32,434 nt of DNA from CAZJHX01 sp964545715 (lineage in GTDB: Bacteria; Myxococcota_A; UBA9042; GCA-2863065): contig CAZJHX010000125.1 of assembly GCA_964545715.1 (NCBI GenBank), positions 1 to 32,434 of the forward strand, read 5' to 3'. This document shows, one piece after another, positions 1 through 7,424 of the stretch. The position numbers were made by a program, and so were the translations under genes. Each line of letters starts with the position of its first letter. Positions within the stretch are counted from its first letter, which is position 1. Below the pieces are notes generated by a model that did no database searches, had not been told where the DNA came from, and saw nothing but the letters and a program-made list of their open reading frames with translations.

Positions 1-981
1 ACCCCAGCTCGAATTAGCGCAGGAGAGAAGAACCACACCCCTTACCACAACAACGGAATTAACACCCATTCCGCACTCAGCCACCCACCCCACACCAAGA
101 CCACACACACCAAGACCATCCTGATCACCGGCGCGACCTCCGGCATCGGACGCCACGCTGCGCTGCATCTGGCCAAGCTGGGCCACACCGTGTTTGCGTC
201 CGGACGCCGCCAGCCGCTGCTGGACTCCCTGGTGGCTGAGGCGGGCGACCTCAACGTGCACGGCGTGCAGCTGGACGTGACCGATGATGAGTCGATCGCG
301 GCGGCCCGGGCAGCCATCGAGACGCGGACCGGCGGTCAGGGCATCGATGTGCTGATCAACAACGCTGGATACGGCCATCTGGCGCCGACGGAGTTGGTGT
401 CGGACGCGGACATGCGCAAGCAGTTTGATACCAATGTCTTTGGGCTGATGGCGGTCACGCGCGCGTTTTTGCCGGAGTTGAAGCGGCGCGGGGGTCGCAT
501 CCTCAACGTGAGCAGCGTGGGCGGCCGCCTGGTGTTCCCGCTGTTTGGTGTCTACAACGCAACGAAGTACGCCGTGGAGGCGCTGAGCGATGCCCTGCGA
601 CTGGAGCTGAAGCCGTTTGGCGTGGATGTCGTCTTGATCGAGCCCGGCGTGATCGACACGGGCTTTGCGGATGTCAGCATGAACATCGCCGAACGCTACA
701 CCGGCAACGGCAAGGACTACGCGCCGATTCTGGCCCAGGCGGACACGCTGCGCGAGCAGTCGGACAAGATGGCGGTGGGCCCCATCGTGATCTCCAAGGC
801 CATGGAGCACGCCATTACATCAAGCCGACCGCGCGCCCGCTACGTGGCCCCGCTGCGAGCCCGCGCGATGCTGGCGCTGGCGGACACGCTGCCGACGTCA
901 TTGGTGGACTGGGTCATGCGCGCGTCGCTGGGCCTGACCCGCAAGAAGCTGCTGGGTCGCTCCGCCGCCGCCACGGCCTGA
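1..981 (+). CDS. Short-chain dehydrogenase/reductase (SDR), 5' end unresolved
   Basis: NAD(P)-dependent oxidoreductase of the classical SDR family, cytoplasmic, substrate unknown. The glycine-rich cofactor motif TGATSGIG is encoded at about 127-150, NNAG at 358-369, the catalytic Ser in NVSSVGG at about 508-528, and the YNATK (YxxxK) pair at about 553-567. The frame is open from base 1, and no ATG, GTG or TTG occurs in it before the GTG at 190. That GTG lies after the cofactor motif, so it cannot be the true start. Either the gene begins left of the window or it uses a rare start such as ATT. The first 120 bases are G-poor and hold a 15-bp imperfect duplication. The C-terminus resembles SDRs that act on lipids or unknown alcohols. 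The family call is firm; the start and substrate are not. Confidence 0.85.
   Translation, partial: TPARISAGEKNHTPYHNNGINTHSALSHPPHTKTTHTKTILITGATSGIGRHAALHLAKLGHTVFASGRRQPLLDSLVAEAGDLNVHGVQLDVTDDESIAAARAAIETRTGGQGIDVLINNAGYGHLAPTELVSDADMRKQFDTNVFGLMAVTRAFLPELKRRGGRILNVSSVGGRLVFPLFGVYNATKYAVEALSDALRLELKPFGVDVVLIEPGVIDTGFADVSMNIAERYTGNGKDYAPILAQADTLREQSDKMAVGPIVISKAMEHAITSSRPRARYVAPLRARAMLALADTLPTSLVDWVMRASLGLTRKKLLGRSAAATA
91..120 (+). repeat. 15-bp imperfect tandem duplication in the SDR 5' region
   Basis: Bases 91-105 and 106-120 match at 13 of 15 positions (core CACACCAAGACCA). The duplication is in frame and would encode HTKTT-HTKTI just before the TGATSGIG motif. It lies where the start codon would be expected. 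Confidence 0.7.
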
Positions 982-998
982 TCGGGCGGCGCGACGAC

Positions 999-2687
999 CT
1001 ACATCTTGTAGACGTTGGGCAGAAAGCGGACGGTGCCGTCATCGTTGACAACCACCAGGGTGTATTCGATGTGGATTGGGATGGGCGTATCGAGATCGAT
1101 GTCTTTGGTCCGCTCTGAGGAGAGCGACGCCTCGAACTCGTCCTCAGTGATGGTCCCGTCCTGAAGGAGAATGCGGCGGGACAGCTCTGCGACCTTCTCT
1201 ACGCGGACGCAGCCGTGGCTCTGGGCCCGGATCGCCTCCCGGTATTGCTCTTTGTCGGGCGAGCCGTGCAGAAAGATGTTGTTGTCGTTGGGAAAGCGCA
1301 GCGCGATGCGGCCCAGGACGTTGCGGCGGCCCGGCTGCTGGTAGACGCCTCGGCGGCCGTCGGGCCGCTTGAACCACGAGAAGCCCTGGCGCGCCAGGTA
1401 GCCCGGGTCCTCGCGCTCCCTGGTGCGCAGGAACCCGTTCAGCATCTCGTCGCTCGGGGTCCAACCCGGGTTCAGGGAGACGCGCTCTATCTCGGCGTGG
1501 AAGAGCTTCGTGCGGCCACCGCTGGTCGCGAAGGCGTAGCCGACCACCGCTCGGCTGCGCAGGGTTCGTTGACCGTCCTGGTAGAGCTCGACCGTGTACT
1601 CCGGCAGGTTGACCATGACATAGGTCCTATCCCAGCGCGATGGTGTCCGCCGCCAGGTCTTCATCGCGCGGCGCAGGCGCTCCAGCAGCTCGGCCGGCTT
1701 GACGTTCAGCGCTGCCGCGGTCCGGTGATCGAGCAGTCCGTTCGGCCGCAGCCCGCGACTGTACTGCCAGCGCTTGAGATCGTCTCGCAGTTGGGCGTCG
1801 AAGTACCTGGGCTTCTCCGGTGGATCACCCGTCGCGTAGCCCTCCACCGCCAGCCGGGCGCGCAGCACCACCACCTGGCCTCCGCGACCGCCTCGGCCCA
1901 TATGGCGCAGGTCCTCCGGCAGATTGATGCGCGGCCAGGTCTGCCTGGCGTACTTGCGCCAGGTCGGCATCACCGACACCAGCCGCTGATACTGCGGATG
2001 CCACGGCACCAGCGCCTCGACCCAGGTCTGTAGATCCTCGGACTCCGGCAGGTCAGCGCCCAGCTCTTCGCCGCCCGCCGTCGTCGCGCCCAGCTGCCGC
2101 GCCAGCAACAGTGAGGCCGCCGTGAGCCGAACATCGATGTCGTCGAAGAGCAAGGCGCGCAGCTTTATCAACGCGTCACGTGCAGAGTCTCCTTGGCCCG
2201 CTCGACGCAGCAATGTCAGATTCCAGTCCAGTGCGCCGGCAAGGCGCACGACGGTCGAGCGCTGCAATGGACGCGCCCGCAGCCCATGGCTCTCCACCTC
2301 TGCCAGCAGCTTCAGCAGCGTGCGCGCCGCCGGATGGAACGTGCGTCCGTTGGACCACACCCACGCACCCGCCGTGCGGCGATAAACGGCCAACACCGCC
2401 TCCTGCATCGGCTCCAGCGGCACGCGCGCCGCCACCTCTTCGATGGTATCGATGGCGTACCCGTCGGTGACGACGCCGCCCTGAACGGACGGAGCCGCCT
2501 CAAAGATCTGGTCATCAGACTCTGAGACGGCCACCGACTCGGGGTTTCGGGGTCCTGAAGTTGGTGGCGCCGCCGCCAGGGGCTCGGGGAGCTTACCCTC
2601 AGGCGGCGGGCGCACCTCAACCCGGTCACTGCCAGCACAAGATGCCAACAGAACGAGCGGCCACACTGCTCGCCCAGGCCGGTTCAT
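999..2687 (-). CDS. L,D-transpeptidase (YkuD/YcbB-like) lipoprotein
   Basis: Predicted periplasmic lipoprotein of 562 aa that forms 3-3 peptidoglycan cross-links or attaches proteins to peptidoglycan. The ATG at 2687 gives a short signal with lipobox LLASC (Cys17). Domains: a Pro-rich linker (20-60), an alpha-helical region (about 90-260) like the scaffold of YcbB-type enzymes, a PG_binding_1-like domain (about 270-330, with the typical L..W....GL...G..D..T..AL pattern), then the YkuD catalytic domain (about 355-510) with His474 in FLHG and SHGCVR at 490-495 (catalytic Cys493). The length is close to that of YcbB/LdtD. The frame stays open far upstream, but that part lies opposite a clear Cys-rich gene, and Cys17 fixes the start. 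It is divergent from the Cys-rich lipoprotein across 90 bp. Confidence 0.9.
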   Translation of the reverse strand: MNRPGRAVWPLVLLASCAGSDRVEVRPPPEGKLPEPLAAAPPTSGPRNPESVAVSESDDQIFEAAPSVQGGVVTDGYAIDTIEEVAARVPLEPMQEAVLAVYRRTAGAWVWSNGRTFHPAARTLLKLLAEVESHGLRARPLQRSTVVRLAGALDWNLTLLRRAGQGDSARDALIKLRALLFDDIDVRLTAASLLLARQLGATTAGGEELGADLPESEDLQTWVEALVPWHPQYQRLVSVMPTWRKYARQTWPRINLPEDLRHMGRGGRGGQVVVLRARLAVEGYATGDPPEKPRYFDAQLRDDLKRWQYSRGLRPNGLLDHRTAAALNVKPAELLERLRRAMKTWRRTPSRWDRTYVMVNLPEYTVELYQDGQRTLRSRAVVGYAFATSGGRTKLFHAEIERVSLNPGWTPSDEMLNGFLRTREREDPGYLARQGFSWFKRPDGRRGVYQQPGRRNVLGRIALRFPNDNNIFLHGSPDKEQYREAIRAQSHGCVRVEKVAELSRRILLQDGTITEDEFEASLSSERTKDIDLDTPIPIHIEYTLVVVNDDGTVRFLPNVYKM

Positions 2688-2747
2688 AGACGACCCGAAA
2701 CTAAGCCCTAACCGGTCCGCTAGCCAGAAAATCGCCGGGGTTTTTTG

Positions 2748-2761
2748 CCACACCGCTGTGG
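2748..2761. promoter_or_regulatory. Small inverted repeat between divergent lipoprotein genes
   Basis: CCACA-ccgc-TGTGG, with 5-bp arms, lies 17 bp before the ATG at 2778 and follows a run of six T. It could be an operator or a 5' leader hairpin. No convincing -35/-10 pair was found in the 90-bp gap. Confidence 0.3.
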
Positions 2762-2777
2762 TACGCTGATCGCCGTA

Positions 2778-4319
2778 ATGCGGCTTGTTTACTTGACTTT
2801 TCTGGCATCGCTGATCGCCTGCACAGGCGAACAGACATCCGCGCCGGACACCGCCGCAGACGCAGCCGTCGCCGACACGCCCGAGCCGCTGGACGCGGAG
2901 GCTGTCTCCGAGCTGCCGCCGCCCGCAGACACGCCGATCGATGTCCCGAAGCCCCCGGTGGACGTCCAGGACGATCCCGGTCCACCGCCGCCACCGGACG
3001 TCCAGGACACCATCGACGACGTCGAGAGCGACATCTGCCTCAAACCCCCGGGCTACTGCGACGACGACAACCCCTGCACGGCGGACGAGTGCGTCGAGCC
3101 CATCGGCTGCGTGCACAGCGACAAAGAGGGCGCCTGCGACGACGGCAGCGTCTGCACCGAAAACGACTTCTGCGGCCTGGGCGGCAAGTGCAACTCCGGC
3201 CCGCCAATCGAGTGCGACGACGGCGTGGAGTGCACCGACGACGCATGCGACCCGGTCGACGGTTGCGTGCACGCGATCAGCGCGGGCTTCTGCCTGATCG
3301 ACAGTCAGTGCATCCCGGCCGGCACGCGGATCGGCCTGGACGGCGACGACGCCTGCAAGGTCTGCGATCCCGCCCAGGACCCCACAGTATGGGGCAACTC
3401 CGAGGCGGGCTACCTGTGCAGCATCCAGGGCACATGCGTCGGCCTGATGTTCGTGGGTGCGAAGGCCTGCGGTGACGGCAACGGGACCTGCGAGGACGGC
3501 GAAGGCCAGAAGGACTGCGCCGCCATCGACACCGTCTGCGGGGGCCCCGGCTGCGACGACGATCTGGGCTGCTTGGAGATCCCGCTGCCCAACGGTACGA
3601 AGTGCGGCGGCGAGGCCTGCGCGGGCGACACGTTCCACAAGAAGGACTTTTGCGCTAGCGGCATCTGCCAGGACGGCGGAGTTGTCGACTGCAATGGCCC
3701 AGATGCCCAGTGCCAGAACGGCTACTGCGCGGGGGTCGGGTGCAGCGTCCAACCCTTCGCTGCGTCGACCAACTGCACCAGCGGCGCCAGCAATACGTGC
3801 GTGGACAACGCTTGGCATCCCCAGGACTACTGCGATGGCGGTGGGTCCTGCACGGACTCCGGTTTTCAGAAGTGCACCTCTGACAACTCGTGCCTGTTGG
3901 CATATTGCAGCGGCGGCTGCGGCCTGGAGCCGATGCCGGCCGGCAGTGTCTGCGACGCTCCGGGATGCGCAGACGCCTGCACAGCCATCGAGGCCAGCCT
4001 CTGCGACGGGGAAAACACGTGCCACCCCGGCAACACCAGCTCTTGCGACGGCGACTTCTGCGCCGGCTCCGGCTGCACCTCAAACTGCCAGGGCGACAAC
4101 GCCGCATGCTGCGACACCGACGGCGACAACCGTACGTGCATCGCAAACCAGTGCGCCGATCGTGCCACGTGCGGCGCCACGTGCGACCCCAACGATCTGC
4201 TGGACTGCCAGGCCGGCCTGGCCTGCGTGGACTGCAAGCTGCAGAAGTGCCCGGAGCCCGACGGCTGGCGCTGTTATCAGAAGTTTGACGAGGACGACGG
4301 CTGGTTCTGCGAGGACTGA
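2778..4319 (+). CDS. Cys-rich lipoprotein with repeated CDDG..CT.D.C motifs
   Basis: Exported lipoprotein of 513 aa, function unknown. The ATG at 2778 begins a short signal peptide ending in lipobox LIAC (Cys15). A Pro/Asp/Ala-rich spacer (about 16-90) follows. The rest is very Cys-rich (about 63 Cys in total), with repeats of the type CDDxxxCTxDxC....GCVH near residues 95-165. This Asp/Cys pattern is common in surface proteins of Myxococcota-like bacteria and is thought to form small disulfide-bonded, possibly metal-binding, modules. The protein would need oxidative folding, which fits the two multi-DsbA proteins elsewhere in the window; that link is an inference. It ends one base before the stop codon of the convergent PEGA gene. 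Confidence 0.85.
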   Translation: MRLVYLTFLASLIACTGEQTSAPDTAADAAVADTPEPLDAEAVSELPPPADTPIDVPKPPVDVQDDPGPPPPPDVQDTIDDVESDICLKPPGYCDDDNPCTADECVEPIGCVHSDKEGACDDGSVCTENDFCGLGGKCNSGPPIECDDGVECTDDACDPVDGCVHAISAGFCLIDSQCIPAGTRIGLDGDDACKVCDPAQDPTVWGNSEAGYLCSIQGTCVGLMFVGAKACGDGNGTCEDGEGQKDCAAIDTVCGGPGCDDDLGCLEIPLPNGTKCGGEACAGDTFHKKDFCASGICQDGGVVDCNGPDAQCQNGYCAGVGCSVQPFAASTNCTSGASNTCVDNAWHPQDYCDGGGSCTDSGFQKCTSDNSCLLAYCSGGCGLEPMPAGSVCDAPGCADACTAIEASLCDGENTCHPGNTSSCDGDFCAGSGCTSNCQGDNAACCDTDGDNRTCIANQCADRATCGATCDPNDLLDCQAGLACVDCKLQKCPEPDGWRCYQKFDEDDGWFCED

Positions 4320-4320
4320 G

Positions 4321-5400
4321 CTACGGCACCCACTCATAGGTCAACACATTGACGCGCTTGAGCAGCTCGGCGTTGACCGGGATCTTCAAATCGACCTGCG
4401 CCGGGTCTTTCCCATGCGGAGCGACAGCCCCCTTCAACACATAGGCCTTGCTGGTCCGCTTCACCTTGGCCACCACCACGTCCGTGCAGCGCAGCAACCG
4501 CCGGATGCCCGCCGCCGCCGCCGTGATCTGCTCCGGGTTGCGCTTCCAGGTGCGAGTGTTCTGCAACGTGCGCACCCACTCCACCAACTTCGCCCGGCCC
4601 GCGATCGGCCGCAGATTGTGGCTCAGCGTCAGACGCCCGCCCGGATGGGTCTCCGCCAGCCAGCCATGCGAGTAGTAACCGTCCTTGCGCACCCTCAACA
4701 GATGCGCGCCCTGCTTCAGCCCGTCCACGCTCAGCGGCGTATAGCCCTTCAGCTTGTCGCCCACATACACCTCAGCCCCGCTCGGCTGGGTCTCCACGCG
4801 CACCTGAAAGACCTTCAGCAGGTTGTAGGACGCCTTGACCTCACGAAAGAGATCCTTCAGCTCTGCGCGCCCAAAAAAGTCCTGCTCCTTCAACCCCGGC
4901 TTCATATGGATCGCCGTCATCATGTACGCCGAGGCCAGGCGCCGGTCACCATCCGCCAACCGGGTCAGCGCCAGCCCACGATACGCGTCCACCAACTCGT
5001 CCACCGTCGCCGCGCCCAGCGCCGATTTGAGCCCCAGCAGTCCCCGCATCAGCTTCTGCTCGTGCTCCGCCGCGCGCTGCATCCGATGGTCGCCGGCCAC
5101 GTCTTTTCGCGCCTCGCTCAGATCGCGCCGCCCGTTGGCCAACGCTGTCGGGTCATAGGGCGCCAGCAGCCGAGCCCGGTCGATCTTTCGCCGCGTCAGC
5201 GCTTGCACCAGCAGGTTGGTCAGCTGCCCGACCCGATCCGCATCCCGCTTGCGCGCCGGCTCCAAAATCAGCGCCACCGTGCGCTTCAACTCCTCTTTCT
5301 CCGCTTTGGGCGGCGGCGTCTTCGCGGGCGGCTCAGCCGACGCGGTCAGCGAGCTCAGCAGGACTGCAACAGAAACAGCGAATATCAGTGGGCGCAGCAT
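4321..5400 (-). CDS. Exported PEGA-domain protein
   Basis: Protein of 359 aa with a Sec-type signal peptide (residues 1-22, MLRPLIFAVS...SAE). A helical region (about 40-190) without a recognised motif is followed by a PEGA domain (about 198-265: VETQPSGAEVYVGDKLKGYTP, then GAHLLRVRKDGY). PEGA domains are small beta-rich modules of envelope proteins. The domain order matches the protein at 31005-32357, so the two look like paralogs. It is the last gene of a probable operon, 25 bp after the DUF2400 gene. The specific role is unknown. Confidence 0.82.
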   Translation of the reverse strand: MLRPLIFAVSVAVLLSSLTASAEPPAKTPPPKAEKEELKRTVALILEPARKRDADRVGQLTNLLVQALTRRKIDRARLLAPYDPTALANGRRDLSEARKDVAGDHRMQRAAEHEQKLMRGLLGLKSALGAATVDELVDAYRGLALTRLADGDRRLASAYMMTAIHMKPGLKEQDFFGRAELKDLFREVKASYNLLKVFQVRVETQPSGAEVYVGDKLKGYTPLSVDGLKQGAHLLRVRKDGYYSHGWLAETHPGGRLTLSHNLRPIAGRAKLVEWVRTLQNTRTWKRNPEQITAAAAGIRRLLRCTDVVVAKVKRTSKAYVLKGAVAPHGKDPAQVDLKIPVNAELLKRVNVLTYEWVP

Positions 5401-5425
5401 CGCGGGATAGTACCGGCCCCGGGAG

Positions 5426-6139
5426 CTAAGCCCAACCTCTCATCATCCCCCAATGGCTGATCGCAAAGTCCCAGCGCAGTGGGTCTTCGGGACACAGCGC
5501 ACGAAACCAGGCGGTCACCTCCTCCGCCATTTTCCAGTTCACCGTCGCCCGCGTCGTCAGGCCATACAGCCGCGCAAAGCGAATCACATGCACGTCCAGC
5601 GGCATCACCAGATCCGCCGGCCGCACCTGCGGCCACAGCCCCAGATCCGTCGGCCCCGGTCGCACCGCCCACCGCATGAACAGATTCATCCGCTTGCACG
5701 CGCTGCCATCCTCCGGACACGCCGACAGCGACACCACCCCCCGCGTCTGCGGCAGCCCCTCGCGCAGCCGGCGCGCAAACACGCTCATCGACGCCTTCAT
5801 GTCACCTGGCCGATAGCTGTCCGCAAACGCCGCCCCGAGCGACCCGAACTCCTGCTGAAGCACCTGAATCCGCCCGACCATCGCGGCAATATCCGGTCCC
5901 CGAATCCAACGATGCGCCTGGTATCCCAGCGCGTGCGGCTCATCCAGATGCGCCAGCACGCGCGCGACGCTCCGCCCGATCGCCGTCACCTGTCCAAGCG
6001 CCAGCCCCGCCGCCATAAACGACGCGATCTCCTTTCGGTGCAGCGACGCGTCACGCGGCACAAACCCAAGCGGATCCACCCCCAGCCGCTCAGCCGTCTC
6101 CACGACCGCGCGAATCCGCTCCAGCTCAGCTCTCGTCAT
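5426..6139 (-). CDS. TIGR02757 (DUF2400) family protein
   Basis: Protein of 237 aa matching the TIGR02757/DUF2400 pattern: FMAAGLALGQ near 41-50, KRMNLFMRWAVRP, then LGLW, LVMPLDVHVIRFARLYGLT and a C-terminal WDFAISHWGMMRG. Family members are thought to have a helix-hairpin-helix DNA-glycosylase-like fold, but no reaction is established. The ATG at 6139 lies inside the end of rarA (14-bp overlap), which suggests translational coupling. Pairing with rarA, a replication-repair ATPase, fits a DNA-related role, although that is inference. Confidence 0.85.
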   Translation of the reverse strand: MTRAELERIRAVVETAERLGVDPLGFVPRDASLHRKEIASFMAAGLALGQVTAIGRSVARVLAHLDEPHALGYQAHRWIRGPDIAAMVGRIQVLQQEFGSLGAAFADSYRPGDMKASMSVFARRLREGLPQTRGVVSLSACPEDGSACKRMNLFMRWAVRPGPTDLGLWPQVRPADLVMPLDVHVIRFARLYGLTTRATVNWKMAEEVTAWFRALCPEDPLRWDFAISHWGMMRGWA

Positions 6140-7415
6140 CGCCCTTGCGGACCTCGTCCAGCCACTGCTTCAGACGGGCCTCGTAGCCGTTGTCCGTCGG
6201 CTCGTAATACCGCCGCCCCTGCAGCTTCTCAGGCAGGTAATCCTCTTCCACGTACCCACCCGCGCTGTGCGGATACTGATAGCCCTGGCCGTAGCCCATC
6301 GACGCCATCAGCCCCGTCGGCGCGTTGCGAATGTGGTGCGGGACCTCCAGCGAGCCGGTCTCCTGCACGTCCTTCAGCGCCGCCTTCAGGCCCATGTAGC
6401 TGCGATTGGACTTGGGCGCGGTCGCCAAAAACGTCGCCGCATGGGCCATCAGCAGCTGGCCCTCCGGCATCCCCACCTGCTCAAAGCCCTGCGCCGCCGC
6501 CACCGCCACCTGCAGCGCCCGCGGGTCCGCGTTGCTCACGTCCTCCGCCGCAAAGATCACCAGCCTCCGCATAATGAAGCGCGGGTTTTCACCGCCCGCG
6601 ATCATCCGCGCCAGGTAATACAGCGTGGCATCCGGATCCGACCCACGCATGCTCTTGATGAAGGCGCTGATCACGTCGTAGTGCTGGTCGCCCGCCCGAT
6701 CGTGCCGCACGCCGACCGTGTGCCGCACGCGATCGACCACCTCAGCCGTGATCTCCCCACCCGCGTCCGCAGCCGCCGCCTCCAGCAGGTTGAGCGCCCG
6801 TCGCGCATCACCGTCCGCAAAATCCGCGATGCGCATCAGCGCGTCTTCAGTCGCCGCCGCCAGATCCGCCTGCACCGCCCGGCGCAAGATCCCCGCGATA
6901 TCCTCGGGCCCCAGCCGCGACAGCCGTACCACCCGCACCCGACTCAGCAGCGCCGCGTTCACCTCAAAGCTCGGGTTCTCCGTCGTAGCGCCCACCAAAA
7001 CGACCGTGCCGTTCTCCACGTGTGGCAAAAACGCATCCTGCTGCGCTTTGTTGAAGCGGTGGATCTCATCGACAAACAGCAACGTCCGCTGGCCGTGCAA
7101 GGTCAGCCGGTCGCGCGCATCCGCCACGATCTTGCGGATCTCCTTTACCCCGCCCAGCACGGCTGAGAACGGCACAAACGTGTGCCGCGTCGTCTCCGCC
7201 ATGATCATCGCCAGCGTTGTCTTGCCGGTACCCGGCGGCCCCCACAGGATCAGTGACGGGACCCGGTCTTCGGCGATTGCCCGCGCCAGAAACGTACCTT
7301 GTCCCACCGCTTTGGCCTGACCGATCACGTCCTCGAGTTTGCGCGGGCGCAGCCGATCCGCCAGGGGCGCGTTCGCCTCATTCACCGCCTTCGCCGCGCT
7401 CTCGAACAGATCCAT
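6126..7415 (-). CDS. rarA: Replication-associated recombination protein A (RarA/MgsA AAA+ ATPase)
   Basis: Cytoplasmic AAA+ ATPase of 429 aa, the usual RarA length, acting at stalled replication forks. N-terminal LRPRKLEDVIGQ is the family signature. Walker A is GPPGTGKTT (59-67), Walker B is LLFVDEIH (112-119), sensor 1 is GATTENP (142-148), and an SR pair follows at about 158-159. FADGDARRALNLLE is the sensor-2 lid region. The C-terminal part holds the conserved MGLKAALKDV and HIRNAPTGLMASMGYGQGYQYPHS blocks of MgsA. The start is supported by GGGAG about 6 bases upstream, which overlaps the stop of the preceding gene (9-bp gap). Confidence 0.96.
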   Translation of the reverse strand: MDLFESAAKAVNEANAPLADRLRPRKLEDVIGQAKAVGQGTFLARAIAEDRVPSLILWGPPGTGKTTLAMIMAETTRHTFVPFSAVLGGVKEIRKIVADARDRLTLHGQRTLLFVDEIHRFNKAQQDAFLPHVENGTVVLVGATTENPSFEVNAALLSRVRVVRLSRLGPEDIAGILRRAVQADLAAATEDALMRIADFADGDARRALNLLEAAAADAGGEITAEVVDRVRHTVGVRHDRAGDQHYDVISAFIKSMRGSDPDATLYYLARMIAGGENPRFIMRRLVIFAAEDVSNADPRALQVAVAAAQGFEQVGMPEGQLLMAHAATFLATAPKSNRSYMGLKAALKDVQETGSLEVPHHIRNAPTGLMASMGYGQGYQYPHSAGGYVEEDYLPEKLQGRRYYEPTDNGYEARLKQWLDEVRKGDDES

Positions 7416-7424
7416 CGCTGCTCC

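Noticed and set aside
2688..4025. Open minus-strand frame continuing upstream of the L,D-transpeptidase
   Set aside because: It lies opposite the Cys-rich lipoprotein and its composition (Ala/Val/Asp with no motif) is that of an antisense shadow. The signal peptide and lipobox fix the start at 2687.
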